Of a DNA stretch of 64,000 bases, positions 43,839 to 52,882 are shown one piece after another. The notes under the pieces are model-generated. The model ran no database searches. It was not told the origin of the DNA and saw nothing but the letters and a program-made list of their open reading frames with translations. Positions within the stretch are counted from its first letter, which is position 1. Every line of letters starts with the position of its first letter. This DNA is from Rugosimonospora africana (lineage in GTDB: Bacteria > Actinomycetota > Actinomycetes > Mycobacteriales > Micromonosporaceae). The stretch covers positions 1-64,000 of the forward strand of contig NZ_BONZ01000048.1 in assembly GCF_016862975.1 (NCBI RefSeq), read 5' to 3'. Made by a program: the position numbers and the translations under genes.

Positions 43839-45623
43839 TCAGGCGCCGCCGACGGCCGTGACTCCGGTGCGGGTGCCGACGTAGGCGTGGCTGCCAGAAA
43901 GGGTCGGTGAGGTGAAGTTCGGTGCCTGGCCGACCCGTATCTGCGCCAGGACCGCCCCGGTGGCGGGGTTGAGTGCGTAGAGCACGCCGCCGAAGTAGTC
44001 GACCACCCAGACCGCGCCACCGCCGATGACGGGGGAGCCTTCGGCGGGCACGCTGTTGCTGGCCCGCCACAGTTCACGCGGCGTCCCGTCGGCGTCGATG
44101 GTGACCGCGCGCGGTCCGGTGGTGCAGGGCAGGTAGATGGTGTTTCCGGAGACCGCGCTGCCGCCGAAAGCGTCGCAGCCGTTGTTCAGTTGGGCGACCT
44201 GGCCGCCGATGCCGCCGAGGCTGTCGCGTCGCAGCACGTAACCGATGCCGGCCTTGCCGTCCGTGTAGACGTACTGGCCGACCACAGCCGGGGTCATGGA
44301 CCCGAGGTCCTGGTCGCCAGCGTTCTGCGTCGCCCAGTCGGAGGGGGCGAAGAAGTCGGTGCGTTGCAGGTCGGGTGACAGGGCGATGACCGAGTCGCTG
44401 CCGTCGTAGCCGCCACTGACGGACTCGCCGTTTCCGACGGCGTACAACAGATGACCATTGTCGACGACCGCGCCGGCGGTTCCCCAGATGCCGGCCTCGC
44501 GGGTGGTCGGGATCGAGTAGCTCAGCTTGCCGGCGCCGGCGGTGGTCACCGAGACCACTGAGCCGATGTAGTTGCCGCAGTCGCCGAACAGGCCGCCGTA
44601 CGGGATGTAGAGGCGCCCGTTCAGCAGGGTCAGTGCGCTGCGCTGCTGGTGCGCCTTCGCGTCGCCCAGCGGCGGTTCGACCGCGGTCCGCACCTCCACG
44701 GCCCCGGTGTCGGCGTTGATTCCGAACAGGGTGTGCGCGCCGCCGGTCGTCTCGGCGACGGCGAACACCCGGTTCGTGTCCGGGTCGTAGACCATCGTGC
44801 TGGTGATACCCAGCGGGCTGATGTCGCCGCAGGGCAGGTCGGACAGTGGTTCGGGTGTGCCGACGTGCGCCGACCAGACGACGGCGCCGGTACTCGGATT
44901 CAGCGCGTAGACCGTGTCGTTCTCGGTGGCCGCGAAGATGTGTCCCCGGACGACCAGCGGCTGGCCGTAGACGGCACCGTCGAGAGTCGAGTTCCAGCTG
45001 ACCGACAGGGTGGACAGCGGGGCGAGATCCGTCGCGTTCCCGGCCCGCGTGTTGTCCCGGTGGTAGGTCGGCCAGTCTCCGTTGCCGGGCGGGGGAGACG
45101 AGGACGACGGCGTCGGCGAGGCGCTTGTCGGCGTGGGGGATGGCGTGGGTGATTTCGGCGTGGGAGAGCCCGGTGTGGGCGATCCCGGCGTGGGTGAACC
45201 GCCGACGCCGCCGGTGCAGACGGTGCCGTTGAGCGTGAAGCTGGTCGGTGTCGGGTTGCTGCCGGTCCAGGATCCGTTGAACCCGAACCCCACGCTGGCG
45301 TTGGTGGGAATGCTGGCGTTGTAGCTCATGTTGCGCGCCGTCACCTGGGCGCCGCTTTGCGACACTGTCGCGTTCCACGCCTGGGTGACTCGCTGTCCGG
45401 CCGCGTACGACCAGGTCAGCGTCCAGCCGTTGACCGGGTCGCCGAGGTTGGTGATGGACACGTTCGTACCGAATCCGCCGGGCCACTGCGAGGTGACCGT
45501 GTACGTCACCGAGCAGCCGACCGTGGCGGCGTGTGCGGAGATCGCGATGGCCGTGCCGGCCAGGACCATGCCGGCGACCGCGGCGATGGCGAGTCGAGTT
45601 CGAGGACGGGGGAGGGCGTGCAT
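43839..45623 (-). CDS. Secreted CBM2 plus PQQ-type beta-propeller protein
   Basis: A 594-residue secreted protein. Signal peptide 1-32; CBM2 at about 34-136 (VTYTVTSQWPGGFGTNVSIT), a Pro-Thr/Ser linker, then an eight-bladed PQQ-type propeller (DTVYALNPSTGAVVWS, GVLYALNPATGAVLAQ). It may be a scaffold or pyrroloquinoline-quinone-dependent enzyme attached to cellulose; the PQQ ligand residues are not read here. The CBM sits N-terminal, unlike in the two neighbours. The ATG has AAAGGA about 8 nt upstream. Confidence 0.82.
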   Translation of the reverse strand: MHALPRPRTRLAIAAVAGMVLAGTAIAISAHAATVGCSVTYTVTSQWPGGFGTNVSITNLGDPVNGWTLTWSYAAGQRVTQAWNATVSQSGAQVTARNMSYNASIPTNASVGFGFNGSWTGSNPTPTSFTLNGTVCTGGVGGSPTPGSPTPGSPTPKSPTPSPTPTSASPTPSSSSPPPGNGDWPTYHRDNTRAGNATDLAPLSTLSVSWNSTLDGAVYGQPLVVRGHIFAATENDTVYALNPSTGAVVWSAHVGTPEPLSDLPCGDISPLGITSTMVYDPDTNRVFAVAETTGGAHTLFGINADTGAVEVRTAVEPPLGDAKAHQQRSALTLLNGRLYIPYGGLFGDCGNYIGSVVSVTTAGAGKLSYSIPTTREAGIWGTAGAVVDNGHLLYAVGNGESVSGGYDGSDSVIALSPDLQRTDFFAPSDWATQNAGDQDLGSMTPAVVGQYVYTDGKAGIGYVLRRDSLGGIGGQVAQLNNGCDAFGGSAVSGNTIYLPCTTGPRAVTIDADGTPRELWRASNSVPAEGSPVIGGGAVWVVDYFGGVLYALNPATGAVLAQIRVGQAPNFTSPTLSGSHAYVGTRTGVTAVGGA

Positions 45624-45839
45624 GAGGGGAGTCCTTTCGATGCACGGGAAACTCAGCGGGTTGACCGGTCGGCGGAGGAGTTTTGCTCACGCGCCGCCCG
45701 CGCGGGGCCCCAAGCATCGACAGCAGTGACCATTGTCAGCCCGTTCGGCCCGAGCCACAAGGTCCTACGCCCTTGGCGCCGCGCGATGTCCCCCATTCGC
45801 AACCTGACTCGACGCCGATGCCTTGTTGAGGGGAGCAGT

Positions 45840-46784
45840 TCACGGTCGACCGATTATGACCTTATCGATGGAGGGTGCCTGGCCGTCCGGGTTGCTGAAG
45901 GTGATCCTGTTGTTGCCCTTGCTGAGGGCAATCTTCACGGCCTTGGTGGCGCAGCACGTCGATGCGCTTTCGAGTGTGACGGTGACAGTTTCGCCGCCGG
46001 CCACGGCAATTGCGGCGGTCGACGTCGATGTGCCATCGGTGTCGACGTAATACAGCGTCAGCGTGTACGTGCCGTCGGTCGGCGCGGCAACGTCGGGAAA
46101 CGTCAGTGTGCCGCGCCTTTTCGCACCGGGACCCCAGGTGCCGACGTTCTCCACGATCCTGCCGCCCGACGCGCCCGGGTACGTTGTCACCGACGCCGCG
46201 CCCGTCAGGATGTTCGACGGCGCCTCGGCTTCGTAGCTGACCGGCACATACCGGGGCGAGCTGGGTGGGTGCGACGGTGAGTGGCTGGGGGTGCTGCTGA
46301 GGGTCCTGCTGGGAGTCACAGCCAGGGGGAGTGCGCCAGGTCCGGAAGGGGCGCCGGTGACGACCGGGTTGGTCGGCATCCCGGACCCGGACAGTCCGTT
46401 CGTGGTACCGATCTGGGCCGGGTGCGGCGGCGAAGACGTGAGCGCCATCGGCACCGCCACGGCCGCACCCACGGCCGCGACGAGTGCTCCGACGACGACC
46501 CACCGTCGTCTGGTCGACGCTGCCAGGGGGCGGTGCCCGCGATAGGGGACTGTCTCCTCGGACGAGGCGCCAGAATCCGCGGTGCCACCGGACGGCTCGC
46601 CATCGGGGTCCGGCGAATCGTTGCTCGGGGACGGGTGGGCAGTGCCGTCGGGTGGTGCGACCGGCGTGTCGTGATGCGTCGGGCGTTGAGGACTCTGCGG
46701 AGGTTCATCCGGGTGTCGACGAGCGCCGCCGGTGACCCATGGACCCACCCTCAGTCCGCTGCTGTCCCACTCGTCCGCGCTCAC
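45840..46784 (-). CDS. Membrane-anchored CBM35/CBM6-like protein
   Basis: A 314-residue protein. The first 90 residues are hydrophilic and Pro-rich; one transmembrane helix lies near 95-115 (WVVVGALVAAVGAAVAVPMAL); then a Ser/Pro linker and a C-terminal beta-sandwich. The sandwich has SYEAEAPSNILTGAASVTTY and LSKGNNRITFSNPDGQAPSI, the pattern of CBM6/35-like carbohydrate-binding domains. It may anchor polysaccharide at the surface. The GTG start has no ribosome site; TACATT about 9 nt upstream could be a -10 box, so it may be leaderless. Confidence 0.72.
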   Translation of the reverse strand: MSADEWDSSGLRVGPWVTGGARRHPDEPPQSPQRPTHHDTPVAPPDGTAHPSPSNDSPDPDGEPSGGTADSGASSEETVPYRGHRPLAASTRRRWVVVGALVAAVGAAVAVPMALTSSPPHPAQIGTTNGLSGSGMPTNPVVTGAPSGPGALPLAVTPSRTLSSTPSHSPSHPPSSPRYVPVSYEAEAPSNILTGAASVTTYPGASGGRIVENVGTWGPGAKRRGTLTFPDVAAPTDGTYTLTLYYVDTDGTSTSTAAIAVAGGETVTVTLESASTCCATKAVKIALSKGNNRITFSNPDGQAPSIDKVIIGRP

Positions 46785-46865
46785 GAGGCGTCAATGTATC
46801 CTCTGACGACTCGGCGGACCGCACGGGTCCGGAATGCGTAAGGCCGTGGCGGGGTCTCCGCTCAT

Positions 46866-48086
46866 TCATGCACGGGTGCACTTCGGGCCCAATCGGCGGG
46901 ATTCGACCGCGAGACGGGTCCAGTGGACGCCGTCATCTTCGCTGCGATAGAGCTGTCCGCTGGGTACCGCGCCGACCGGCGCGCCGTGCGTGGTGGTCAG
47001 CCATACCACCCCGTTATCGAACGGTGCGATGTCGGCGATGACCTCCAGGGACGGCAGCGGCACCAGCCGCAGATCCCAGGGCGGGGTGCGCAGGTGCTCG
47101 CCGGGCAGCGGTACCCGCCGGTGTTCCCACGGTCCGGCCAAGGTGTCGGCGACCCACAAGTCCTGCCCGGACGCCGCCCAGAACCGCCCGTCCGCCCCGA
47201 CCACGGCAAGCTCAGGCCCGGCGTGCGTCCTCGGGAGCCGGTGCGGGCCCGACCACTCCTGCCCCTCTCGAAGGTACGCGTAGGTGCCGGTCCAACCGGC
47301 CGGAGCCTGTCTCGCGTCGGGTTCCACCCGCATGAGCAGGAGCATCGGTGTACCCGCGCGCACCACGGGGCTCAGTGTCACCACGGCGTTGGACGGCACC
47401 GGTGGCGGCGGCAGCACAGTGCGCGACCAGGTGCCGCCGCCATCACCGGTCACATACAACGTGTCTGAATGCAGTCCGTCGCCGGCCACCGCTACCCCGT
47501 CGGCGGGAGAGGAGAAGGCGATCCGGGTCGGGGGTAGGTCGGCGTGACTGCGGGCCAGCTGCCAGGAGGCGCCTCCATCCTTCGTCTGGGCCACCAGCCT
47601 CGTGGTGGGATAACCGAACGGCTGCATGACCGCCCACAGGTGCCGTGGTGTGCGGTAATGAAACAGGCCGGTGAACGTCTTTATGGGATCCGGCGGTGAG
47701 GTGACGGTCCAGGTGGCGCCACCGTCGTGGGTGCGAGCGAAGACCGCGGTGTAGTCGCCGTTCCCGACCGGGCATCCGTTCAGGCTGTCGGCGCGCGGTG
47801 TCAGGCCCAGCGCCAGCCCCGCCTCGCAGGCGCTGAACGCGGCCAACCGGCCGAGAATACTGCCCTCCCACGCCAGTTGGGTGCGCCAGGTCGTTCCTCC
47901 GTCATCGGTGTAGAGCAGCCGGCAAACGGCTGGCGCGCCGACGAACGCCCATCCGGCTGTCGGCGACGCGAATGCCGTCACGCCGACCTCCAAGCCCGCC
48001 ACTTGTTGTGCCGCGTCCGCGGCGGCAACCGCGACAGGCGTGGTAGGGGCGGCAAGCGCGGGTGTCCACCCCGCTGTGTCCGTCAT
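46866..48086 (-). CDS. Asp-box (YCF48/sialidase-like) beta-propeller protein
   Basis: A 406-residue protein with at least five Asp-box motifs: TDDGGTTWRT, THDGGATWTV, TKDGGASWQL, TGDGGGTWSR and SEDDGVHWTR. These mark a beta-propeller of the sialidase/YCF48 type. No signal peptide is evident, which is unusual among its secreted neighbours. The ATG follows GGGAGAG about 7 nt upstream. It is 81 nt upstream of the CBM-like membrane protein and may be co-transcribed. The enzymatic role is not clear. Confidence 0.8.
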   Translation of the reverse strand: MTDTAGWTPALAAPTTPVAVAAADAAQQVAGLEVGVTAFASPTAGWAFVGAPAVCRLLYTDDGGTTWRTQLAWEGSILGRLAAFSACEAGLALGLTPRADSLNGCPVGNGDYTAVFARTHDGGATWTVTSPPDPIKTFTGLFHYRTPRHLWAVMQPFGYPTTRLVAQTKDGGASWQLARSHADLPPTRIAFSSPADGVAVAGDGLHSDTLYVTGDGGGTWSRTVLPPPPVPSNAVVTLSPVVRAGTPMLLLMRVEPDARQAPAGWTGTYAYLREGQEWSGPHRLPRTHAGPELAVVGADGRFWAASGQDLWVADTLAGPWEHRRVPLPGEHLRTPPWDLRLVPLPSLEVIADIAPFDNGVVWLTTTHGAPVGAVPSGQLYRSEDDGVHWTRLAVESRRLGPKCTRA

Positions 48087-48292
48087 GCGTGTCTCTCCCG
48101 TGGCACGGTCAAGTCCCGCTATAAGTAGCGGCACTCATCGGCGCACCGTCACATAGGCCCGTCTGTGAGCGGTCGCTGCCTTCCCCTCGGAAAGCTGGCC
48201 GGCGAGATGACCGCGTGGCGCCGTTGTGCGTGTACCGTGCTGGCCTTGTCGGGCGAGAGTGGCGGCGCGGATAGGGAATCGGCTGAAACACG

Positions 48293-48901
48293 GTGGTAGC
48301 GGACGATGATCTCGCCGAATCGCTGAAGTTGGCGATCGCTGGAGACGAGGCGGGCTTCGCCGTTCTGTGGCGGTCTCTGCAGCCCGCGATTTTGCGGTAC
48401 CTGCGGGTCGTGGTTGGTGGCGCGGCGGAGGACGTCGCGTCGGAGACCTGGCTTCAGGCTGCCCGCGACCTGCGGGGGTTCGACGGCGGTGTCCCGGCGT
48501 TTCGTGCCTGGTTGTTTAGGATTGCCCGGCATCGGGGAATCGACGAGCTGCGTCGAACCGGCCGGCGGCGGGAGGAGTCGACGGACTCTCTGGAGGAGCG
48601 GGCCGCCCGGTCTCCGGTTCGGGATGTGGCCGCCGAGGTGTTGGAGGAGATGGACACCGCGTGGGCGCTGGAGCTGATCGCGACACTTCCTCAGCATCAG
48701 GCCGAGGCGGTGATGTTGCGGGTCGTCGCCGGGTTGGACGTGGCCTCGACGGCCCAGGTGCTGGGTAGGCGAGCGGGGGCGGTGCGGGTGGCGACGATGA
48801 GGGGTCTGCGGCGGTTAGCGGCGGATCCTCGGGTGCGGGCCCGTGACGGCGGCGTGGGATCCGGCGACGCGGCGGCCGCCAGCGCGTCGGAGGGGATGTA
48901 A
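48293..48901 (+). CDS. ECF-type RNA polymerase sigma factor, paralogue 2
   Basis: A 202-residue sigma factor closely similar to the one at 7254-7919: GFAVLWRSLQPAILRYLR, EDVASETWLQAARDL, FRAWLFRIARHRGIDE and GAVRVATMRGLRRLA. The start is GTG 48293 with no strong ribosome site. The anti-sigma-like gene follows 4 nt after the stop. Its likely regulon includes the downstream surface-polysaccharide genes. Confidence 0.92.
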   Translation: MVADDDLAESLKLAIAGDEAGFAVLWRSLQPAILRYLRVVVGGAAEDVASETWLQAARDLRGFDGGVPAFRAWLFRIARHRGIDELRRTGRRREESTDSLEERAARSPVRDVAAEVLEEMDTAWALELIATLPQHQAEAVMLRVVAGLDVASTAQVLGRRAGAVRVATMRGLRRLAADPRVRARDGGVGSGDAAAASASEGM

Positions 48902-48905
48902 CGCG

Positions 48906-49742
48906 ATGCGGTGGCGGCGCGCTCTTTGGGGTGCGATGCGTACGTGGCGACCTGGTCGGATCGGCCTGACGGAGGCGGACCGGCTGGTTGCCGGTGATCC
49001 GCCCAGTCCCGGCTATCCAGGGCTGGGCGCACTGCTGAACATGGCCAAGGCTCCCGCCTCAGAGGAGGAGCTGGCTGGTGAGCGGGCGGCGGTGGCCGGG
49101 TTCGCCGCGGCGTATCGGGGTGCCGTGCCAGCAAGTGTGCCGAGGGGAAGACGCAGTGCGTGGGTACCGCTGTCCGCCAAGGGGGTCGCGGTGAAGGTGG
49201 CGGCCGGAGTGGCTGTCCTGGCGGTCGGTGGTACCGCGGCGGCGGAGACCGGCAACCTCCCGGCCGGGGCGCAGCAGCGCGCACACAGGATGTTCTCGTC
49301 GCTGGGCGTGCCGGCTGCCGATTCCGGTGGTCGGTCCACCGGTGCCGGGCCGGCCGGCGTCGCTGGATCTGTGCGGCCGTCGACGTCGGCTGTCCCGACT
49401 CCACGCGCGGGAGGCACCACCCCGCGTTCGAGCGATCCGGCAACCCTGGCCCAGTGCGAGGCGTGGGATGCCGAGCGGGAGGATCCGCGTGGCAAGGCGA
49501 TGACGGCACAGGCTCATCGGGCGCTGTTCGCCGTGGCTGGCGGTCAGTCGCGGGTACCGGCGTTCTGTGCGGCGCTGCTCACCCCCTCGCCGGATGGGCG
49601 ACCGTCGGCGGGCGTGGCGCCGGCACATCCGGGGGCGGCCACCGCGACCCCGAGCCACCCGGGCGGTCAGGGCACCGCGAACGGAAACGGCAACGGCCAT
49701 CCCACTCCCGGTTCACATCAGGAGAGCCATGGCACCCCGTAG
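48906..49742 (+). CDS. Putative membrane anti-sigma factor, paralogue 2
   Basis: A 278-residue paralogue of the protein at 6412-7257: cytoplasmic N-terminal region (TEADRLVAG, LGALLNMAKAPAS), transmembrane helix about 92-112, a Pro/Ser-rich stretch, the two-cysteine module (Cys184, Cys221; AGGQSRVPAF), and a Gly/Asn/His-rich tail ending SHQESHGTP. GGAGGGG lies about 10 nt before the ATG. Its role is inferred from linkage and topology. Confidence 0.72.
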   Translation: MRWRRALWGAMRTWRPGRIGLTEADRLVAGDPPSPGYPGLGALLNMAKAPASEEELAGERAAVAGFAAAYRGAVPASVPRGRRSAWVPLSAKGVAVKVAAGVAVLAVGGTAAAETGNLPAGAQQRAHRMFSSLGVPAADSGGRSTGAGPAGVAGSVRPSTSAVPTPRAGGTTPRSSDPATLAQCEAWDAEREDPRGKAMTAQAHRALFAVAGGQSRVPAFCAALLTPSPDGRPSAGVAPAHPGAATATPSHPGGQGTANGNGNGHPTPGSHQESHGTP

Positions 49743-49876
49743 TCGTCCTGACCGCGCGTTCCTCCGAAAGCAATGGCGCGTGGAAGGGGCCGGCACCCCG
49801 GTACGGACAGGGGCATGCCTGTGCCGGGGTGTTCGGGGTGGGCTTGTAGGCCGGCGTGCAAGGTAAAGGGACGAGA

Positions 49877-50302
49877 GTGCGGGTAGGTGGACGCGGCGGC
49901 GATCCGGTCTTCGTGGATGGCACCGGTCGACGCCGTCGGCTGCTGGTGGTGGCCGGTTCGGTCGGTGGACTGGTGCTCGTGCTGGCGGTGCTGGCGCTGC
50001 TGGCTGGGTTCACCGGGGTTGGACCCGGTTCGGCGCCGGGTTGGCCGGGCGCCGGACAGGTTCAGCGGGCGGTACCGAAGCCCGACTCATCCGGCAGCAT
50101 CTCGGCCACCGGCGACCCGAGCCGTGGGGCCGCCGCGGCTACCGCGACGCCGGCCGGAGTTTCCCGTTCGACGACCGCGGGCACCGCGGTACCGCGGACC
50201 ACGCCTGCGGCACCGCCGCCGACCGCGCCGGCTCCGGCAGCCACCAGCCACCGCAAGGTACCTACGCAGACGCCCACCGCGCACCCGTCCAAGCGGCATT
50301 AG
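49877..50302 (+). CDS. Small single-pass membrane protein
   Basis: A 141-residue protein with an Arg-rich N-terminus, one helix (LLVVAGSVGGLVLVLAVLALL, about 24-44) and a Pro/Thr/Ala-rich extracellular tail. AAGGGA lies 6 nt before the GTG. The stop is 3 nt before the deacetylase/glycosyltransferase start, so the two are co-transcribed. It could be an accessory subunit of that enzyme, but no domain is recognised. Confidence 0.65.
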   Translation: MRVGGRGGDPVFVDGTGRRRRLLVVAGSVGGLVLVLAVLALLAGFTGVGPGSAPGWPGAGQVQRAVPKPDSSGSISATGDPSRGAAAATATPAGVSRSTTAGTAVPRTTPAAPPPTAPAPAATSHRKVPTQTPTAHPSKRH

Positions 50303-50305
50303 TCG

Positions 50306-52432
50306 ATGGGTAAGCGAGTTCGGCGGCGCGAGCCGCGGGCGCACTGGCTGCTGTTGTGCCTGTTCATGCTGGTGCTGTTGGCGGAGTTGTGTTTCAACGG
50401 GTACGTGTCTCACGTCGGTGCCGAGGGCAGCGGTCCGACCGAGGTGCCCGGCGCGGGAGGTGCGGCGCCGGGCACAGTCACCGGCGGGGCGGCGGTCCAG
50501 CGGGTCGGTGCGGGCGGGTCGGTGACCAGCCGGGGGATGCCGGCCAAGACGATCGCGTTGACCTTCGACGACGGCCCGGACCCGACCTGGACTCCGCGGA
50601 TATTGGCGGTGCTTGCCCGATACCATGCCCACGCCACGTTTTTCGAGATCGGCTCGCGGGTCAACCAGTACCCCGCCGTCTCCCGGCAGATCGTGGCCGC
50701 GGGCGACGAGATCGGCTCGCACACCTTCACCCACGTGCAGCCGGGCGACACGCCCGCCTGGCGACTGAATACTGAGCTGACCCTGACCAGCAACGCGATC
50801 GCCGCCGCGACCGGTCGCCGGCCGGTGTTGCTGCGTCCGCCGTACTCGTCGAAGCCGGACGCGGTCACCGGCGCGGACTTCGCCGCGCTGCGGCGCATCG
50901 GTGCCGCGGGATACCTCGTCGTGCTGGCCGACCATGACACCCAGGACTGGCGCCGGCCCGGTGCGGCGGCGATCGCGACGGCCGCGCAGCCGGCCGGCGG
51001 GGCCGGGGCGGTGGTCATGATGCACGACTCCGGTGGCGATCGCTCGCAGACAGTGGCGGCGCTCAACCTGCTCATTCCGCGGCTGCAGGCCCAGGGGTAC
51101 CGGTTCGTCACCGTGTCCGAGGGGCTGGGACTGCCCGCGGCGCCACGCGCCTCGGCGGCCGGGCGGTGGCGCGGCTACGCGCTGCGGTTCGCTCAGCTGG
51201 GCGGATCCTGGCTCGCGCGGGCGATGACCGTGCTCATGCTGGTCGCGGTGGTACTGGCCGGCCTGCGCCTGCTGGTCCAGGTGTTTTGTGCCTGGGCACA
51301 CATTCGCCGGGTGCACCGCCGGTGGCGGCAGCCGTTGGAGTTTCTCGGTCCGGTATCGGTGATCGTGCCGGCGTACAACGAGGCGGCCAACATCGCCGCC
51401 ACGGTCCGGTCGCTGATCGGTAGCGACTACCCGCGGCTGGAAGTGATCGTCGTCGACGACGGTTCCACCGACGGCACCGCCGACATCGTCGAGCGCATGC
51501 GAGCGCCCGGAGTGTTCGTCGTCCGGCAGGACAACGCCGGCAAGCCGGCCGCGCTCAACACCGGCATCCGCTATGCCCGCGGCGAGATTCTGGTGCTGGT
51601 GGACGGGGACACCGTGTTCGAGCCGGACGCGGTCGGGCGGCTGGTGCAGCCGTTGCGCGATCGCCGGGTGGGTGCGGTGTCAGGCAACACGAAGGTGGCC
51701 AACCGCAAGGGTTTGCTGGGTCGCTGGCAGCACCTGGAGTACGTCATCGGGTTCAACCTGGACCGGCGGATGTTCGACATCGCCCGGTGCATGCCGACCG
51801 TACCCGGGGCGATCGGCGCGTTCCGCCGGGCGGCGGTACGGGACGTGGGCGGGGTGTCCGCGCAGACCCTGGCGGAGGACGCCGACTTCACCATGGCCGT
51901 GATCCGGGCAGGTTGGCGGGTGGTGTACGAGCCGGCCGCGATCGCCTGGACCGAAGCCCCGTCCTCGCTGCGCCAGCTGTGGCGGCAACGGTACCGATGG
52001 TGCTACGGGACCATGCAGGCGATGTGGAAGCACCGCCGGGCGCTGGTCCAGCGCGGCGCCGCCGGACGGTTGGGCCGGCGTGGGCTCAGTTATCTGCTGC
52101 TGTTCCAGGTACTCCTGCCGCTGAGCGCGCCGATGGTCGATGTCTACGGCCTGTACGGACTGCTTTTCCTGCCCCTGACCAAGGTGGCCGCCGTGTGGCT
52201 CGGGTTCACCGCGGTGCAGGTCGCCACCGCGGGGTATGCGCTGCGTCTGGACCGGGAGCGGTACGGGCCGCTGTGGAGCCTCCCCCTGCAGCAGGTCGTG
52301 TACCGGCAACTGATGTACCTGGTCGTGTTCCAGTCCACCGTGATGGCGCTGCTCGGCGGGCGGTTGCGCTGGCATCGGATGGCTCGTACCGGTGCCGCCA
52401 CCGCTCACGCGCGGGCCGCGACCCGCAGCTGA
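50306..52432 (+). CDS. Polysaccharide deacetylase fused to processive GT2 glycosyltransferase
   Basis: A 708-residue protein. N-terminal anchor helix (about 11-33), then a NodB-type deacetylase domain (about 85-270) with TFDDGPDPTWTPRIL, SHTFTH and RPPYSS metal-site motifs. After a helix near 300 comes a family 2 glycosyltransferase (about 345-600): PVSVIVPAYNEAANIAATV, VVDDGSTDGT, the DGD aspartates, EDAD and RQRYRW (Q/RxxRW motif). C-terminal helices follow. Such fusions make and trim a beta-linked surface polysaccharide, for example chitin- or hyaluronan-like with N-acetylglucosamine, but the sugar is inferred. The ATG is 3 nt after the previous stop. Confidence 0.92.
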   Translation: MGKRVRRREPRAHWLLLCLFMLVLLAELCFNGYVSHVGAEGSGPTEVPGAGGAAPGTVTGGAAVQRVGAGGSVTSRGMPAKTIALTFDDGPDPTWTPRILAVLARYHAHATFFEIGSRVNQYPAVSRQIVAAGDEIGSHTFTHVQPGDTPAWRLNTELTLTSNAIAAATGRRPVLLRPPYSSKPDAVTGADFAALRRIGAAGYLVVLADHDTQDWRRPGAAAIATAAQPAGGAGAVVMMHDSGGDRSQTVAALNLLIPRLQAQGYRFVTVSEGLGLPAAPRASAAGRWRGYALRFAQLGGSWLARAMTVLMLVAVVLAGLRLLVQVFCAWAHIRRVHRRWRQPLEFLGPVSVIVPAYNEAANIAATVRSLIGSDYPRLEVIVVDDGSTDGTADIVERMRAPGVFVVRQDNAGKPAALNTGIRYARGEILVLVDGDTVFEPDAVGRLVQPLRDRRVGAVSGNTKVANRKGLLGRWQHLEYVIGFNLDRRMFDIARCMPTVPGAIGAFRRAAVRDVGGVSAQTLAEDADFTMAVIRAGWRVVYEPAAIAWTEAPSSLRQLWRQRYRWCYGTMQAMWKHRRALVQRGAAGRLGRRGLSYLLLFQVLLPLSAPMVDVYGLYGLLFLPLTKVAAVWLGFTAVQVATAGYALRLDRERYGPLWSLPLQQVVYRQLMYLVVFQSTVMALLGGRLRWHRMARTGAATAHARAATRS

Positions 52433-52474
52433 TCCTCGCGATCCCGTCGAGTTGTGCCCCTACGGGGAGACGAT

Positions 52475-52513
52475 GCCCCTGGTGCGGCGTGGGGATCACG
52501 TCGCACCAGGGGC
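52475..52513. terminator. Hairpin terminator
   Basis: A 12-bp perfect stem (GCCCCTGGTGCG and its complement) with a 15-nt loop, 42 nt after the deacetylase/glycosyltransferase stop and just beyond the 3' end of the minus-strand remnant. Confidence 0.75.
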
Positions 52514-52522
52514 GATGTCAGG

Positions 52523-52690
52523 TCAGAAGCCGCCGGTGCCGTTGGGGGTTCCCAGACCGGTGGGGCCGTCCCACCCGGTGCGGGCGGTGCACCACTGGTA
52601 CGCGGTGGTGTCGTAGACGGCCACGCCCGTGTTCGGGTCGGCGACGGCCGACACGTCGGCCATCTCCGGGCTTCGAAGCCACCGGCTGTA
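52523..52690 (-). pseudogene. C-terminal remnant of a secreted sedolisin/subtilase-type peptidase
   Basis: Reading the minus strand gives RSPEMADVSAVADPNTGVAV, then YDTTAYQWCTARTGWDGPTG and LGTPNGTGGF before the stop at 52523-52525. This matches the end of sedolisin-type (S53) secreted peptidases. The catalytic GGTSASSP region expected between VAVYD and the tail is absent, and no start or signal peptide remains. I call it a deleted gene. Confidence 0.65.
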
Positions 52691-52754
52691 CAGGCAAGTT
52701 AGCCCGAGTTTCCACCCTTCACGCCCCGCCGGCGCGGTGACCTTCTCGGATAAC

Positions 52755-52841
52755 GAGACGGGTTCGACGACGCGGGACAGGTATTGAGACGGGTTCGACG
52801 ATGCGGGGACAGGTATTGAGACGGGTTCGCCGACGTGGGGA
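52755..52841 (+). repeat. Tandem repeat, about 31 nt, 2.7 copies
   Basis: Units start GAGACGGGTTCG and contain GCGGGACAGGTATT. Two full copies and one partial, at 52755, 52786 and 52818, lie 42-128 nt upstream of the MFS gene start. It could hold regulator sites. Confidence 0.8.
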
Positions 52842-52882
52842 GTTGCTTAAAGACTGTCGAGCGACATCGAGGGAGTGTGACG

